NCBI RefSeq assembly: GCF_009870125.1
Contig: NC_046680.1
Location: 8,680,001 to 8,744,000, forward strand
DNA length: 64,000 nt
Direction: 5' to 3'
From: Drosophila pseudoobscura
Lineage: Eukaryota > Arthropoda > Insecta > Diptera > Drosophilidae
In this document: positions 11,434-24,286 of the stretch, in pieces
Layout of the letters: every line of letters begins with the position of its first letter
Numbering within the stretch: position 1 is the stretch's first letter
Program-made: the position numbers and the translations under genes
The notes under the pieces: model-generated
What the model was told of the DNA's origin: nothing
Seen by the model: only the letters and a program-made list of their open reading frames with translations
The model's database searches: none

Positions 11434-14117
11434 AGTGGGAGTGGGAGGAAGGTACGCTGTACTCCCACAAATTTATTCGCGGCTTCTCATGGCGCTTCCC
11501 CATTTAACAGATGGAAATGGAAAATTATGAAGCGACGTGCCCGGAACTGCAAAAATCTTCCTTCAGTTCCTGTGCCTCAGCTCGTGCCCACATAATAAAT
11601 GTACCTGCCTAAGTGCCCAAGCCACCATGCCATAGATGAGGGTCTCGACCATGGGATACCTGTCACTCAGCAGGAGATGCGGAAATTCACAAGTATTACA
11701 GTCACAAGTAAACTCAGTGTCTCCGGAGCGCCAAATTGAACGTCTTGCTAAAAGAATACATAGTTTTTATAATTCAACAGAAATTGCCCAAATAAATTGT
11801 CTTTAATATAGAACATTACCTCTAATATTTTATTTTATTTAATTTTTTGAATATTTAATAATTATAAGTACTCTTTTGTGTGTCTGGTGTTTCAATGTAA
11901 TTATAATACAATAAAAGTCCAATTAAAAAAATTTAATTAATTCAGAACTAAGTCTGCCTTTGCATCACAATATAGAAGAATATGACTCTGAATAATATTT
12001 TATATTTACTAAATAGTGTTTAGAAATATTTTTGCTGCATTCGTTTTTTTGCTATTATTATTATTAAAAGAAAAATAATAAAAATCATTATTACACAAAA
12101 AATCGATTGAATAGACTCCTAAATTATAGATCTCTTCCGTATAATATCCCATGTAATATACCCTTCTTTTCTCCGAGTACAGGGTATTAAAGCTACACGC
12201 AGGAAAAAATGGAAAATTAAAAAAAAGAACCAGACAGTTGCAGGTCCTCTTCTGAGCCGTGCCGGCCGTCACCCTGTTGCACTTGCCTGACAATGAGTCC
12301 AAAACCCGCCCCATCCCCCTGCCACACTCCCAACCCCCCACCGCGGTAACAGACTAAACGGAATAAGCGTTAATGCTTCGTTTGAATGAATTTTTGATTG
12401 CGTTGTTTACGATTGAATTTACTTCCTGCCAGGGAATAATTTTTTTGTATTTTTTTTTTTGCATGCTTTGTTTTTTTTGCGGAGTGAGCATAAATTTCCA
12501 TGGCTTCAGCTCCGGCGGAATTTCTCCTCCTTATTTTCGGCAAATCCGTGCTAAATTTTGTATGTACGCAATGCTCGGAATTGTTGCCATTTGAAGATGA
12601 CTTTTGTTTAGTGCTAAATGGGGAGAGAGACCCGACCCCCACGTCGGGGAGATCTGAGATAATGCAAATGGCATTGAAAAGAATGGGATAAAAGGCAGGT
12701 GGAGAGGGGAGGGAATCTACTTAAACACACTTCACATTCAATAAGCATTGCCTGCAAACTGGGGGACCCAAGATATGCGATTAAATAAGCGATTATTTCT
12801 GATATAAATAAGTAATACAAGGCAGAAAAAGGAACCTTCTCTTTCCGTTCCTTGGAAGCTCACATTTCCAGCGGAATTCCAAGCAGAGTTGATGATGGCA
12901 AATCATCGAAGTAATCTCGTTATCGGACTCCTTCCGTTCCCAATCCGCGGGTCACTTTTTCAGCCTATCGATGGTAAATGTAAGGAGAAACCAATTAATC
13001 TCTATCAATGCCTTGACTTGCCAGGACCCAGACTCAAGCCCAAGGATCAAGTGACAAGACATTGACTGGCTTAGCAGACACACCGCACCCCAGCCGGAAT
13101 GGACACAGGCGTGAAGTGTCCGGGCAGGAGAAGGGTCTCCGGTCGGCGCCAGAGTCGAAGGGAACTGACATCTACGACTCCCTGGAGTGCAATCGGAAAT
13201 GGACGCCAATGAAACAAATGCAAGCACGTAAAAAAGCCAAAGACCACGGGACCAACCAGCCGAAGGTTGCTCTGGCTCTCTCCCCCATTTCTCGCCCTGC
13301 CCCGCCTTTCCTCCTGCCTGAATTCCTTCCAATTGTGCAACGTGTGGTAAGAGTAATGAGAACTGAGAACAGAGAACAGAGAAATGCCAGCCGCCCGAAA
13401 GAGGAAAACGATTTTCCGGTTCAATCAGTTTTGATTTAAATTGCAATTATTAACTTCAGTTTGCCAAATCATTTGGATTTGAATGAGGAGCATCTATAAG
13501 TGGAAGCGGCAGAGGGTTGATAGGAATTCGAATGGGGAATGGGCTGCTCTCTGGATCTCATTAGCCTCAAAGCGGGTCGAGTGGAGGAATCCTCTCAGAC
13601 CATAGGCAAATACAGGCATACCATTTCTTAGTCTACTTAAGCGATATCTGAAGTGGTACAGAGAGTCTAGAGAACTTAATAGATTTAACCTGCAAAATAA
13701 AAGTGAATTGTGAGGTTTTTCAGACAAATTTTACACTAGTAGAGTCTGTGCATCTTCTAGAGCTTTGGGCCTTTAGGCCTTTATCCAATTCCTTTAGTTT
13801 ATTCTATCCAAAGGAGACTTACATATCAACTTTTCGAAGTATATAGTATATATGCATAAAGATATCTCACAGCACAAAGACTTCCAGATATTACCATTCC
13901 GTTGAAGACCAAAAAAAGCAGCTAATCTCTCCGAGCTACCGGAATCGCAGACAACCGTTATCCACCCATCGTCATGCAGTCCCCAAGTGATCCCAGACCC
14001 CTGCACCTAATCTGGTTCAGCTTCAACTGTCAGGGAGGGCGTGTGGGATCGAGGTGTTGGAGAGCAATTAAACATTTGACTAATAAATCTTTTCCCTTTT
14101 GTGTATTTGACTACGAC

Positions 14118-14139
14118 CACACACGCACACACACACACA
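14118..14139. repeat. (CA)n microsatellite
   Basis: CA dinucleotide run with one CG interruption. Confidence 0.85.
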
Positions 14140-14394
14140 AACTGTGGACAGACAGACATTGGGTGGATGGAGGAACCTAATCTTACGACTATATATGCAT
14201 GGTATGTTGTTATTATTACGAGTTTACTTAAAGCTGGAGGTTGGAGACGCCTAAACTCGCCCAAATCCGTGGGCAAATATTTCCCCCGATTCGCAGACCG
14301 ATAAGCCCTATCAGGCGTCCACGGGCTGGGTGCCATAACCAACACGGACCTGGGGGCCAATAAAGAGGGGGATGACGTGCTGGATTGTCACATT

Positions 14395-16553
14395 TCAGAG
14401 CTGAATGGATTTTGTTTTGGTCTCGGTCTCCGTCTCCGCCTCGGCCTCTGTCGTGACATGATCGGCATCTGATCTGTTGAGTGGTTTCTTTTCCTCCTCA
14501 TCCTCCAGCCTCGCCTCTAAGGTCTGCAGCTCCTTGAGTCCAGCATCGGGCAGTGCGTGGCAGCCACTGTTCCACGGCTGTAACGTGGACTCCGAGAAGA
14601 GGACATACAGGATGCCACTGCCCGTCAGCATGGCGGAGCTCAGAAGGAACACTTTCTTCCAGGCTTCGATGGTTTGCTGGAGGAAAAACACGACTCATTC
14701 AAATAAAAGCAACTGGGAAAAGATCTCCAGGAAGAAACTTACATTACCCTGGGTCAGGTGACCCACAATCAGGGGTGAGATGAAACCCGGCATGCCTCCA
14801 ATCATGCCACTAACACCCAGAACAATGCCCGCATAGTTGGGCGACAGATCCACCATCGAGGCCAACGGGCCGGAGGACACTGCTCCATGGAACATGGTGG
14901 CCAAGGTCACCAGCAGAATGGCTGCCATTGCATTATAGCCAAAGTAGGCCAATGCCAGCACCACCAGACCCTTGACACCACAGCCTGCAGGAAAAGGAGA
15001 AGGAAGAGATTTAGGAGTTCTGGAGGAGCTCCACAATACTCACAGACAAAGGTGGCCAGCTTGCGGACATTGGTGCGACTCAGGCGATCCGTTCGCAGCA
15101 GATAGTCAGCCAGGATGGAGAAGGTATAGGCGAATATCATCCGCATCAGATGTGGCAGGCCGGAGAGGAAACCCGTCTGAGAAAAAGAAGTCTCCCATTA
15201 CTCTCTTCCGACTCTCTCTCTTGCGGAGGAGCAACCACTCACCGCTCGGATGTTCCAGTGATGGATCAATCGGAAGTAGGTCGGGGCATGCGTCATCAGG
15301 GTGAACAAACCCCAAATGCCGCCCCACTGTGCCACCACATTTAGCCAGACGGGCCGCGAGGTAGCTATGGCCATCCAGGGCGTCGGACCCTTGTTGCTGC
15401 TCTGCACGGAGGCGCCCAGCGACTTTTCGATGTATCTACGCTCCGAGTCGGCGATGCGCGGATGCTCGGCAGGTGTGTCGTAGACGAGGAACTGCCAGGC
15501 AATGAACCACAGAGTGCCGACAACGCCGCAAATATAGTATACCCACTCCCAGCTGGTCCAGTCGATGATGTAGCCAAAGATGGGGTAGAACAGCGCCACT
15601 CCGACCGAGCTGCCCAGATAGGCGCTGACGAACTTGCTCCTCTCGTTGGGCGGTATCCATTTGGCGGTCAGAACATGCATCGAGGGCCAGGCCAATCCCT
15701 AAAAGAGGATACGATCAGTGAACCGCGCGAAACCTGCATCCAGGCTATCCGTCTTACAGTTATCCAGCCTTGGAAGACACGCAGACAAATCAGACCCGTG
15801 TAGCTCCAGTAGGAGACAATCGGTATGAGGAAGCAGCAGAAGACTCCGATGCCGTTCGACCAGCCAAAGATCAGCTTGGTGCCGTATTTGGTGGCCAGAA
15901 TGCCGCCGGGTATCTGCAGGGTCCAGTGGGCCCAGAAGAAGGACCCCAACAGAGCGCCCTGCTGCTTCTCGTTCCAGTGGAAGCCCTCCCGATCATAGCC
16001 AATCTGTCAAAGAGAAGGAGATGGAGGGAGAGATAGCGTTACTCATACGCCCCGTATTCCGCATTCCGCTGCACAAGCTGCATCCATTAACCACTTAACA
16101 TGTGATTCACATATCCGAACGCGCACTCACATTAGCCCAATCAAGAAACCACCGCTCCAGTGAGAACCTCTCGCTGTCATCCGGAAGAGAGGCAAAGTCC
16201 GATGCGTTCACCAGTTCGAGGGAGGACTGATTGAGGGGCACCACCTCACCTTTGCCGGCAATCATGTCCACGATGGTGATGTTCAGATTGATCCGAATCA
16301 TGTAGTTCACAATGAATCCCATGAACGTCATGTACCAGAGCACAGTGCGGGCCTCGACTGAAAGAACAGAGCGCGATAGAGATATGTATCTTTGGGCGGG
16401 TGATCTTCACAGAACATGAAATGTGAAGCCCCAACAAGCGTGGCTTGTGGTTTGAAACAGTGCCAGATCTTGAGCCAGATGCTAAGATGAACTTGATCAT
16501 TGTAGAGTTGAACTGTAGCCCCCCCTTTAGTACAATACAGTACCTTCAGCCAT
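14395..16553 (-). CDS. NaPi-T: Na+-dependent inorganic phosphate cotransporter (SLC17/MFS)
   Basis: Seven coding exons on the minus strand: 16544-16553, 16131-16357, 15758-16003, 15243-15698, 15044-15176, 14743-14984 and 14395-14676. They give 531 residues with consistent phases and GT..AG borders. The protein has the SLC17 layout: a first membrane helix after VEARTVLWYMTFMGF, the RINLNITIVDM segment, and an extracellular loop with NxS/T sites (NQSS, NAS, NVS depending on the splice). HWTLQIPGG and WIPPNERSKFVSAY follow, the second being the family's cytoplasmic arginine signature, and the C-tail is acidic (EDEEEK, TEAEAETETET). Known family members move inorganic phosphate or organic anions with Na+ or H+ at the plasma membrane. 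The assignment to NaPi-T rests on similarity and on its position beside the zeste-like gene and SMC2, which I recall as neighbours in D. melanogaster. The first coding exon is only 10 bases. Another SLC17 paralogue is the main alternative. Confidence 0.85.
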
Positions 16554-17360
16554 GGCGAATGAGTTGATTCTTCTGTTTTAATCAGCGATCTTGCACTTGA
16601 ATCGGTTTCCTCATCGCCGGATTGACAGGATCTGATCGGATTTGAGATCGCAGCGACAACGAACCGACTCGTCCAATTGCCAGACTAGAATGCCCAAACC
16701 CATTGAGATCTGTGTGCCACACACCCACGCCAGGCCGCTCGCCACGCCACTGATAAGCGCTCGCCGCTTGGCTTATGTTGCAGCTCTGCTCGTGGATCGC
16801 TCATCTCGCATGCGATGGGACCAGATAAAGTTCTCATTTTTAGCTGATCAGTCAGCCGGTTGACAAGCTTTATGACCTGGCGTGCTTACGCATATAGTAT
16901 GGGAACAACAGACAAGTCAACTAATACGCGTACTCGTACCAGGTGACAGTTTAATGGATAGGATAGCCAGGAGAAGGATTAATTACCCAGCCGCAAAGTC
17001 CACACAGAGATGGGAGCTACCAGATACAGTGGCCATTCCTCATACAGTCTAAAGATACATTTATATTTGAGTTATTGCATTTTGTGTATACATCGATAAA
17101 TTCACGGGTCACGATCTAACTATATTGCCACTGGAACATTTACATGAGGATCAGATCATATCATGGCTCTACATTCAGACAATGTATCGTACTTAGGTAT
17201 AGGCTAGCATAGGGATTAGACGAATAGAACCTAAGGTAAGGTTGCACACAGTTCAAAGTTCGCAGAAGCTTGGCTAACAGTGGTGTGGGTCTGCCGTCGT
17301 GGGTGACACCGTCGTGGGCCGTGGTGCAACACAAGTAGCTTCCCACAGACGGCTCAACAC
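16554..17360. promoter_or_regulatory. NaPi-T 5' flank / 3' flank of the zeste-like gene
   Basis: About 800 bases between the NaPi-T start (16553, transcribed leftward) and the stop of the next minus-strand gene (17361). It contains several GATA-type words (ctgataagc near 16752, agctgatcagtcag near 16845) of the sort found at gut and fat-body promoters, but no recognisable TATA box. The part near 17360 is probably the 3' UTR of the upstream gene. Confidence 0.35.
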
Positions 17361-19257
17361 TCATCCGACATTCTCGTAAGACATGGCCGGGCGCTCGGCG
17401 CTCATGGCAGTTGTGCTGGTGGCCGATCCGAAGATCGTTGGCGGGTGGTGCTGTTGCGACTGCTGCTGCTGCTGCTGGTGGGGATGTTGCTGCTGTTGCT
17501 GTTGCTGCTGCTGGTGGGGATTGTGGGCATGGTGCTGCTGCGTCGGCGGCTGCTGTTCGTTGCGCAGCTGCGCCAGCGGAAACATGATGTTGTGGGCCAT
17601 CTGCGGGTGGTGGAGATGCTGCTCGTTGGGCGGAGGAGGCGGCGGCTGCTGGTGGGCCGCATGCTGCTGCTGATGCGCCTCCACATGTTTGCGCTGCTCG
17701 CTCTGCTGCTGCTGCTGTTGCTGGTGAGCCTTCTCGGCGGCGCTCTCCTCGTACTTCTTCTGAAGCTGGAAGAGCGGCAGCTGCTGGGGGACGTGTAGGG
17801 ACACGGCCGAGGCGGCAGAGACCCGCTCCACCTGCGACTGGGGCGAGGACTCCCGCTCGCCCTTGTCGTACTTCTTCTGCAGCTGGTACATGCTGTGCGA
17901 CAGATGTGCGGTCACGGAGCTGCCGCTGCTGCTGCTTGTGCTCTGCTTCGAGGACGTGGAGGTGGAGGAGGCCGATGATTTCTCCGCCTTGACCGGCGAC
18001 TTCTTCTGGTACTTCTTCAGGATCTGCATTAGTTCGGACTTTACGTCCAGGCGTATCTCCTCGGGCACACGCTTGATCTCCTCGTAGAGCGACAGCAGGA
18101 AGAGCTTGTCCGGATCGCGTTGCTTGCGCTTCTTGCTCTTCTTGGGGAACGCATCCTGCATGAACTGCAGCAGCTTCTCCTCGAACGGCGTCTCCCTGGG
18201 CAGCGGCGTATTGCCGGCCTGACGCCTCAGTAGATGTGGATGCAGACCGCCATGGAAGGCTGGATGTTGAGGCATTCCCGGATGCGCCTGCGAGCCGTTA
18301 CCGTGCTCCCCTCCAGCGCCAGCTCCATTGTGCGCCTGCAGCTGGGATACAGCTACTCCCTGGTACGAGCCACCATTCGATGAGCCAGGCGCATCGCTCG
18401 TCTCACCATCGTTGGTATGATGATCCTGCGACTGCTGGACCGCATGCGACTGGGGATCCTTCTGGTGCTGCATGTGCTGCTGATGATGGCCCACAGCCGC
18501 CGTCAGAATGGCGTCACAGAGGTGCTCTGGCGCATAATCGAACCCGGACATGAAGTTCTCCGGCTTCAGCTCGCCGTTCATCTCCTCGTAAAAGTACTCC
18601 GTCCCCACAATGTCAATAATATCGTTGTCCTCCTGGTTAAGCTCAATGCCGGGGGGCGGCGAGCCCCCCGACAGCTGGCAGCGCTTCAGCTCCGCCAGTT
18701 TCTTCCGCGTGGTCAGCCGCATATCCCGCCAGCACTGCAAAGGGATAATCGTACAGACTATTGTGTTGCTCCCTGGAGAGGATAGGATCCACTCACCTTC
18801 TTCCATTGTATAATGGTCTTCTTGGGTCCGATGGTGTTCAACGCAGCTTGGATCTTCTCCCAGTACCACTCCTTCTCCTTCTTGCCCTCCATGTACTTGG
18901 TCTCCCGCAGCAACGTGATGAGCATTTTCTTTTGCGGCTTCGTCACACGATCCTAGAAAACAAAGTGGGGGAACTTTTTAAGTTGGGTGTCGAGGCAGAC
19001 AAAGGAAAGTTTCAAGAAGACTATAAAATAATCCATAGTTTTGTCAGAGTAAAAGCTCTAGTCTCTAATGGAATCTATTCTATTGTTGCCACTGACACTG
19101 ACGGGGAGGCATCACATCACATCACTTGATTGTATTGTTGTCTATGCTGTGTGTCCCGTCCGTGCCAGAGGCAGAGGCAAATGCCAGCGGTGTCTATACA
19201 TTTTTTCCTCGCCTAACACGCGGATGATTTTGAAGAATGGGCGAGGATAATTACCAT
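17361..19257 (-). CDS. Zeste/Myb-SANT-like DNA-binding protein with BESS-like and poly-Q regions
   Basis: Three coding exons: 19255-19257 (just the ATG), 18797-18952 and 17361-18734, giving 510 residues. The N-terminus (MDRVTKPQKKMLITLLRE..., W-rich ...WYWEKIQAALNTIGPKKTIIQWKK then CWRDMRLTTRKK) has the tryptophan spacing of the Myb/SANT-like domain of insect zeste-type regulators (about residues 5-75). A basic KKSKKRKQRD stretch precedes DPDKLFLLSLYEEIKRVPEEIRLDVKSELM, split here only by context, which resembles a BESS protein-interaction motif (about residues 240-280). The C-terminal third is His/Gln-rich with long CAG-encoded Q runs, and a short FQLQKKYEE-type motif appears twice or three times. 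It is probably a nuclear transcription or chromatin regulator. I recall the orthologue as an uncharacterised gene next to SMC2. The DNA-binding role is inferred from the fold signature only. Confidence 0.8.
17450..17730. repeat. CAG/CTG-rich coding repeat (poly-Q)
   Basis: Several runs of GCTGCT/TTGCTG on the plus strand encode Gln tracts (up to about ten residues) in the minus-strand zeste-like protein. The interruptions by CAA, CAC and CCA codons suggest constraint rather than simple expansion. Confidence 0.8.
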
Positions 19258-20015
19258 TGTGAGCCTGTGGAGGAATCTGCGTTTGCTCGAAATCTTGAAT
19301 ATTTTATTTTGCGACCGCCGTTATTTAGGTTTTATTCGATTTTTGTGCAATTTTATTCAGTTTTTCACCTCCCTCAAAATCATTGTTGTGTAGTGTTGTG
19401 CTGCTCTTCGGGTTGCTTCTTCCTCTTCTATCGCGCACACAAACGCATTTGTATCGCCGTGTGTGTGCGTTCGACGGTCTCACCAAACGTTCCGTCTCGC
19501 TTTTGCACGTGCACCGCATAGTCAGTCAGTCGCTTCGTCTCTGTCGGTCAGTCAGTTTGACGTTTGCTGCTGGTGCTGCCATCGCACACAGACCCTGTTG
19601 GAAATGTGCGCGCCACTGGGCACTGTCCGTTAGGAAGTTTGAATGTAATTTTTGAATCGAAATAAAATGTTGACAGTCAAGAGAGAAAAATCTTCATTCT
19701 CGCTAAAATAATGATCCGATCAAGACCAGGTTGGCTTTTCTGGTAGATAAGGCCGTTCTTGATGTTTGAAATTGTGGATCAAAAAATATATGGTACATAT
19801 ACAGCCCTCTCCTGCGCGGCGAATAGTCCTTCTCTTCAATATAATTTTTCCTATATTATTATATTCATTTTACTAGTAAATTTATAGGTAAAATAGTATT
19901 TATTTTCAGTATTCAATTATTTGTATATGTACATACATGAATTCTCTCGTGAATGTAGATGAGATTTAAATTTTCAAAATGAGAATGAACTAGTAGAACC
20001 AGCACTGAAAACAGA
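19258..20015. promoter_or_regulatory. 5' region of the zeste-like gene and 3' flank of SMC2
   Basis: About 760 bases between the ATG of the zeste-like gene (19257) and the SMC2 stop (20016), both genes reading leftward. The part from 19258 to about 19650 is GC-richer with repeated CAGTCAGTCGC/CGGTCAGTCAG words and is the likely 5' UTR and promoter. The AT-rich remainder (19660-20015) includes a TTTATT at 19896-19901 (AATAAA on the minus strand) that suits the SMC2 poly(A) site. Confidence 0.45.
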
Positions 20016-23000
20016 TCAACGTTTGTGGCCACCGGTGGTGCCCGATCTGCTGACCTGCCGCGAGACGGTAGAGACGCCCTCCTCGAATAGCGTGCGGAAC
20101 AGCACATTGGCATGATTGAAGAGGCCGTCCTTGAGCGACACAATAAGGAACTGAGAGTTAGTAAAGTGCTGCTTCAACATGCTGCCAATGTTCTGCGTGT
20201 GCGACATGTCCAGGGCGGCGTCCACCTCGTCCAATATATAGAGGGGAGCTGGCGAGAACTTCAGCATGGCCAGGACAAGGGATAGAGCCACCAGAGACTT
20301 TTGGCCACCGGACAGTTCACCGAGACTCTCCTTCCACGTGCCATTGAAGCCGACCTTGATCTCAAGGCCTGTTAGACAGCCGTTGGTCAGGACGGGATTG
20401 AGACAGGCATCGGCACCCGGCAGGAGAGCGCTGAAAATGCTACTGAAATTGCTGTTAACTTCGGTAGCCGCGCGGCTCAGCTGTTCCTGCTCCTCTTCGT
20501 CCATTTTCACAATAATTTTCTTAATCTTCTCCTTGTCGAGGGCCACGATGTTGCGGCGACGCTGTGTCTCGTCGTAGTTCTCCTGCTCTCGGGTCAGAAT
20601 CGCGATGGCATTCATGTTAAGCGTTCGCTCCATTTTATCCTTACTCTCCTGCATCTGTTCCAGCTTTTTGCCAGCCTCAATGGGATTCGTCTTGCTGTAG
20701 TCGTAGCGGGTGTTCTTCACGCCAAAGGCACTTTTTTCCTCTGGAATCCAGGGATACTTTACCTCTAGGTCTTGAATCCGCCTCTTGGCCTCGTTGGTCA
20801 GATTACCGGACTTGCTCTTTTCATTCTCCTTTTTCTTTACCTGCAGCTCAAGTTCCTGGTTCTGCTTTTCCATCTTTTCCCTCTTCACCTGCAAGTTTCG
20901 CATCTCCTTGTTCTGGGCATTCAGCTTATCCTTCTGCGCTTTAATGCCCTGCTCGAGCGCCGCCACCTCGGACTCTGCACTAGAGCTCTTCTCCTGCAGA
21001 GCAGCCAGATCGGCTATGAACTTCTCGAGATTTTCGACCATCTCCTGGTGCTGCTCCTTGGATGATTCAATGGTTTTCTGTAGCTCAGTGATCTCTAGCT
21101 TCAGTGTCTCGAACTCCTGCTCTCGCTTCTTCCAATTGGCACTCGACTTCTCCGCCCTCTGCTTGGTCTCCTTCACCTCATTGGTGGCCGACTTTAGCTC
21201 GCGCTCGCGATACCCCTTGGCATCGGCCAACTTTGCCTCGATATCCTTGATCTTGACCTGGGAGGTCTTCTGCTTTTCCCGGGAATCTGCATTCTGCTGC
21301 TCCAGGGACTGGACCTTCACCTTCATCTCCTCGATCTCGGCCTGGTTCTGCTGGAATGTGGTCTGGGCCAGACGGCTCTTGCACATGGTCACCTCGTGCT
21401 GGCGCAGATCAAGATTCTCTTTAATCTTGTTGTACGAGTGGGCCAGATTCTCGATGGAACTGCAAATAGATTGATTTAAGTGGAATTAAATTGTGCCTTG
21501 CGATGTGCCTCTTCCTCTACACATACGCCATTTCCTGCTCCACACGCTGCAACTCGACCTCGAGATTCTTGTAATTCTTTTCCAATTCGCGGATAGAGTG
21601 CAATTCCTCCAAGATGTTTGCTCCCTTAGGCGCAGCACCACCCGATACAGTGCCGTGCGGGTCCACCAAGTCGCCTTCCAATGTAACCGAACGGCAATTT
21701 ATACGCGGATCGTAGCTGACCTGCAGAAGGAATACGAATGGTGAGGAAAGAATCTATATTGCTATGCTGCTGCTATCACTTACCTTCTTGGCCACGTCCA
21801 GATCTTTACAGATTAGAACGCTGCCAAAGCAAAACTTCATGACCGGCTCATAGTAGCGATCGTACTGGACAAGGGACAGGGCCCACTGGACATTCTCTGG
21901 GCCAACCTTGCTCTGGGCATAGTCCACCACGTTCTTGTTAAGGGGATGCGAATTAAGCTTGTTGATGGGCATCATGGTGACACGCCGCTGCAAGTTGCCC
22001 CTCTGCAGGATCTTTTTGCTGGTCAGATCATCGTCCGTCACATAGCTGTACAACTGGGGGCCAAAAATCGGATATTAGTCACAAGGAAATTCCCAACTCC
22101 AGAACTACATGAGGTACTTACACTTCCGCCTGCTGCGGTCATCAAGGCCATGGAGTTTTGCATATCGGACACCTGAAAGAGCTTCCCCACCATGCCACGC
22201 ACTTTGCGGCGATCAAAGTTCGGCTCTGGATCCTGGTACTGCAGATCGTAGCGAGAGGCATTGCAACGATCCAGCTCTCGCTTAAGGTCACGCTTGCGCG
22301 TGTGCAGTTGGTTTCTCTGCTCCCGCAGCTGCTCGAACTGCCCGCTCTCATAGTTGAGGCCTTGCAGTTGTCGCTCAAGGCTCTGGATCTCCACCAGAAG
22401 CTGGTCGTGCAGACCCTTGTCCTTCTCATAGGCAGCATCGTTCGTCTGCGTTTCGCCCTGTTTTTGTTTTAAAAGACCTCGCGTGTGCCGCAGCTCCATC
22501 TCCGAGGTTTTGATTGTGGTCTGTGCCTCGCTCAACTGTTCCTTGGCCACTGAAAAGCGAAGCAGAATAGGTAAGGTAAGCAAAGATTGTAATCGTTGCA
22601 TAAAGGAGTCACCCACCTATTAGCTGCTCCTGCAATGTGCTCGCCTGACCATCCTCATTGGTGGACAGACCCTGAGAGACAGCCTCGAGCTTCCGCCGGG
22701 CAGCTTCATAGGCCTTGGTATCGGTCGCATCTGCCTCTTTTAGAGCTTCAAATTCCCCCTGAACCTTTGACATGGCGGCCTCCTTTTTGGTGAGTGCACG
22801 CTCGTCGTCGGCAATGTTCTTGGCGGCCGTACTTATCTTCCGCTGGTCTTGTTCAACGGTGCCCTGCGCTGCCTTCAGGCTGCCCGAGGCTTTGGCCTCC
22901 TGGGCACGCTTAGCGCTCAGTTGCGCCTCGAGCTCCTTTATCGATCCACCCATCTCGGCATCAATCTTCTCCTGCATCTCCTTGAGAGCGATTTCAATAG

Positions 23001-23948
23001 CTTCCATTTCTTCCAAGTTCTTGTCACGCGTCGAAAGGCAACTGGCTATGCGATCGTCTATCTTTTGTTCACTAGTCTCCAACTGTTTCAGTTTTTCGCA
23101 CTGCTTTAGGTAATTCGCAGAGATGTAGATTCTGGTTAGATAATCGATTTCGCGCTTGAGTTTATTGTACTCCTCGTGGGCAGCGCGTTCCTCTTGCAGC
23201 TTGACCAGCTTGGGATAGACCTCCTCCTCCAACAAAGCTGTGGTCTCCCGCACTTTGGATTCCTTTTTTTCGATTAGATTCTTGGTGGCATCGCGCTTTG
23301 TCTTATACTGGCTGGTGCCAGCGGCCTCCTCCACCATGGAGAGCACCTGCATGCAAAGAGACAGTAAAACAGCTTGTGGAAGAGAGCGGTAGAGACGCCT
23401 GTACTTACCTCCTTGGGCTTCATGTTGAGCACTTGCTGGATCTTGCCCTGCATGATCAAGAAGTTGGGATTGTTCACATTCAACTGGATGGAACAGAAGA
23501 AATCCTGCACCTTCTTGTTCTGCACAATCTTGCCATTGATCATGAATTTGTTCTTGCCACCGACAACGACCTGGCGGGCCACCGAAATCTCGCGGCACTT
23601 CTCGTACCCCGTCGGACACTGCAGGGCATTTGTGTTGTCAAACACAATGGTCACCGTTGCCTTCGTTATACCCGCCTGTCCATTCTTGTACACCAAGTCT
23701 TGCAGAGCGGAGGCGCGCACCTTCAAAGTGTTTCTGGCGCATTAAATAATGTTGTGTTATATGTATCTGGCGGAACTTACATTCTGCAGATTACTGATGC
23801 CCAGCACGAAGCAAATGCTGTCCAAAATGTTGGATTTCCCGGAGCCGTTCAGACCGGTGATGGCCGTAAACTCCCGATCGAAGCCATCGATTTCCGTGCG
23901 CCGACCGTACGATTTGAAGCCGTCGAGCACCAGCTTTTTTACGTACAT
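20016..23948 (-). CDS. SMC2: Structural maintenance of chromosomes protein 2 (condensin ATPase)
   Basis: Seven coding exons: 23781-23948, 23409-23720, 22617-23346, 22122-22549, 21784-22053, 21527-21720 and 20016-21459. They give 1181 residues, the usual length for SMC2, with all phases compatible. Visible parts are: Walker [10 protein letters not shown] (about residues 32-40) within [13 protein letters not shown]...[12 protein letters not shown]; the SMC2-typical [15 protein letters not shown]...LNMKPKE and EEAAGT; long coiled coils on either side of a hinge at about 510-660; the ABC signature [12 protein letters not shown] (about 1081); and Walker [12 protein letters not shown] (about 1110). 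With SMC4 and the CAP subunits it forms condensin I/II, which compacts mitotic chromosomes. It lies head-to-tail behind the zeste-like gene. Confidence 0.97.
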
Positions 23949-24025
23949 ATTGCTGCAACTTATTCACAATTCAATTCCGTTTTCCTTCCCGTATGTTTTA
24001 GCGCCAATTCAGAATTGGCGTCTGT

Positions 24026-24280
24026 TTCAGTGTTGCCATTTTAGCTTATTTTAAGCTAGATTTAGCTTCTTTTATAGCAAATAGCTTGAAAAATAATTGA
24101 AATGCTTATAGCTTGAAATCTAGCTTATTTAACAGTTTATTTAGCTCATTTTGGCTAAAAATAATTTACTACTGTTTTTTAATTTTTGTAATTGTTTGTA
24201 ATATTTGTTAATTTTTAGCGAGAAATCGGACAAGTCATATTTTGTATTCGTATTTTGGTATATCATCTAATCCTGGCATT
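24026..24280. repeat. AAGCTAG-type dispersed repeat, copy 1
   Basis: TGTTGCCATTTTAGCTT, TTTTAAGCTAGATTT and a later ATTCGTATTTTGGTATATC recur in the same order at 25120-25370. The copy begins about 80 bases upstream of the SMC2 ATG, so it probably overlaps the SMC2 promoter or 5' UTR. It has no coding capacity. It shares AAGCTAG words with the E1 tail and may be another fragment of the same family. Confidence 0.6.
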
Positions 24281-24286
24281 CTGTTT

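Larger units (their letters stand above)
9111..14394. other. Gene-free region between E1 and NaPi-T
   Basis: About 5.3 kb without a defensible exon. It contains a TGGC/TGTC short tandem repeat (9818-9851), a (GT)n tract (11404-11433), a (CA)n tract (14118-14139) and an AT-rich section at 11760-12230. GC-richer islands alternate with AT-rich stretches, as in Drosophila regulatory DNA. The end nearest 14394 is the 3' flank of NaPi-T, which is transcribed leftward. Confidence 0.6.

Noticed and set aside
11018-11434. 138-codon plus-strand ORF in the gene-free region
   Set aside because: It runs into a (GT)n tract, has no codon bias, and no splice or poly(A) context.
17383-17798. Cys/Leu-rich ORFs on the plus strand
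   Set aside because: Antisense reading of the CAG-rich poly-Q part of the zeste-like gene.
22772-23109. Plus-strand ORFs across the SMC2 gene
   Set aside because: Shadows of the coiled-coil coding sequence; no codon bias of their own.
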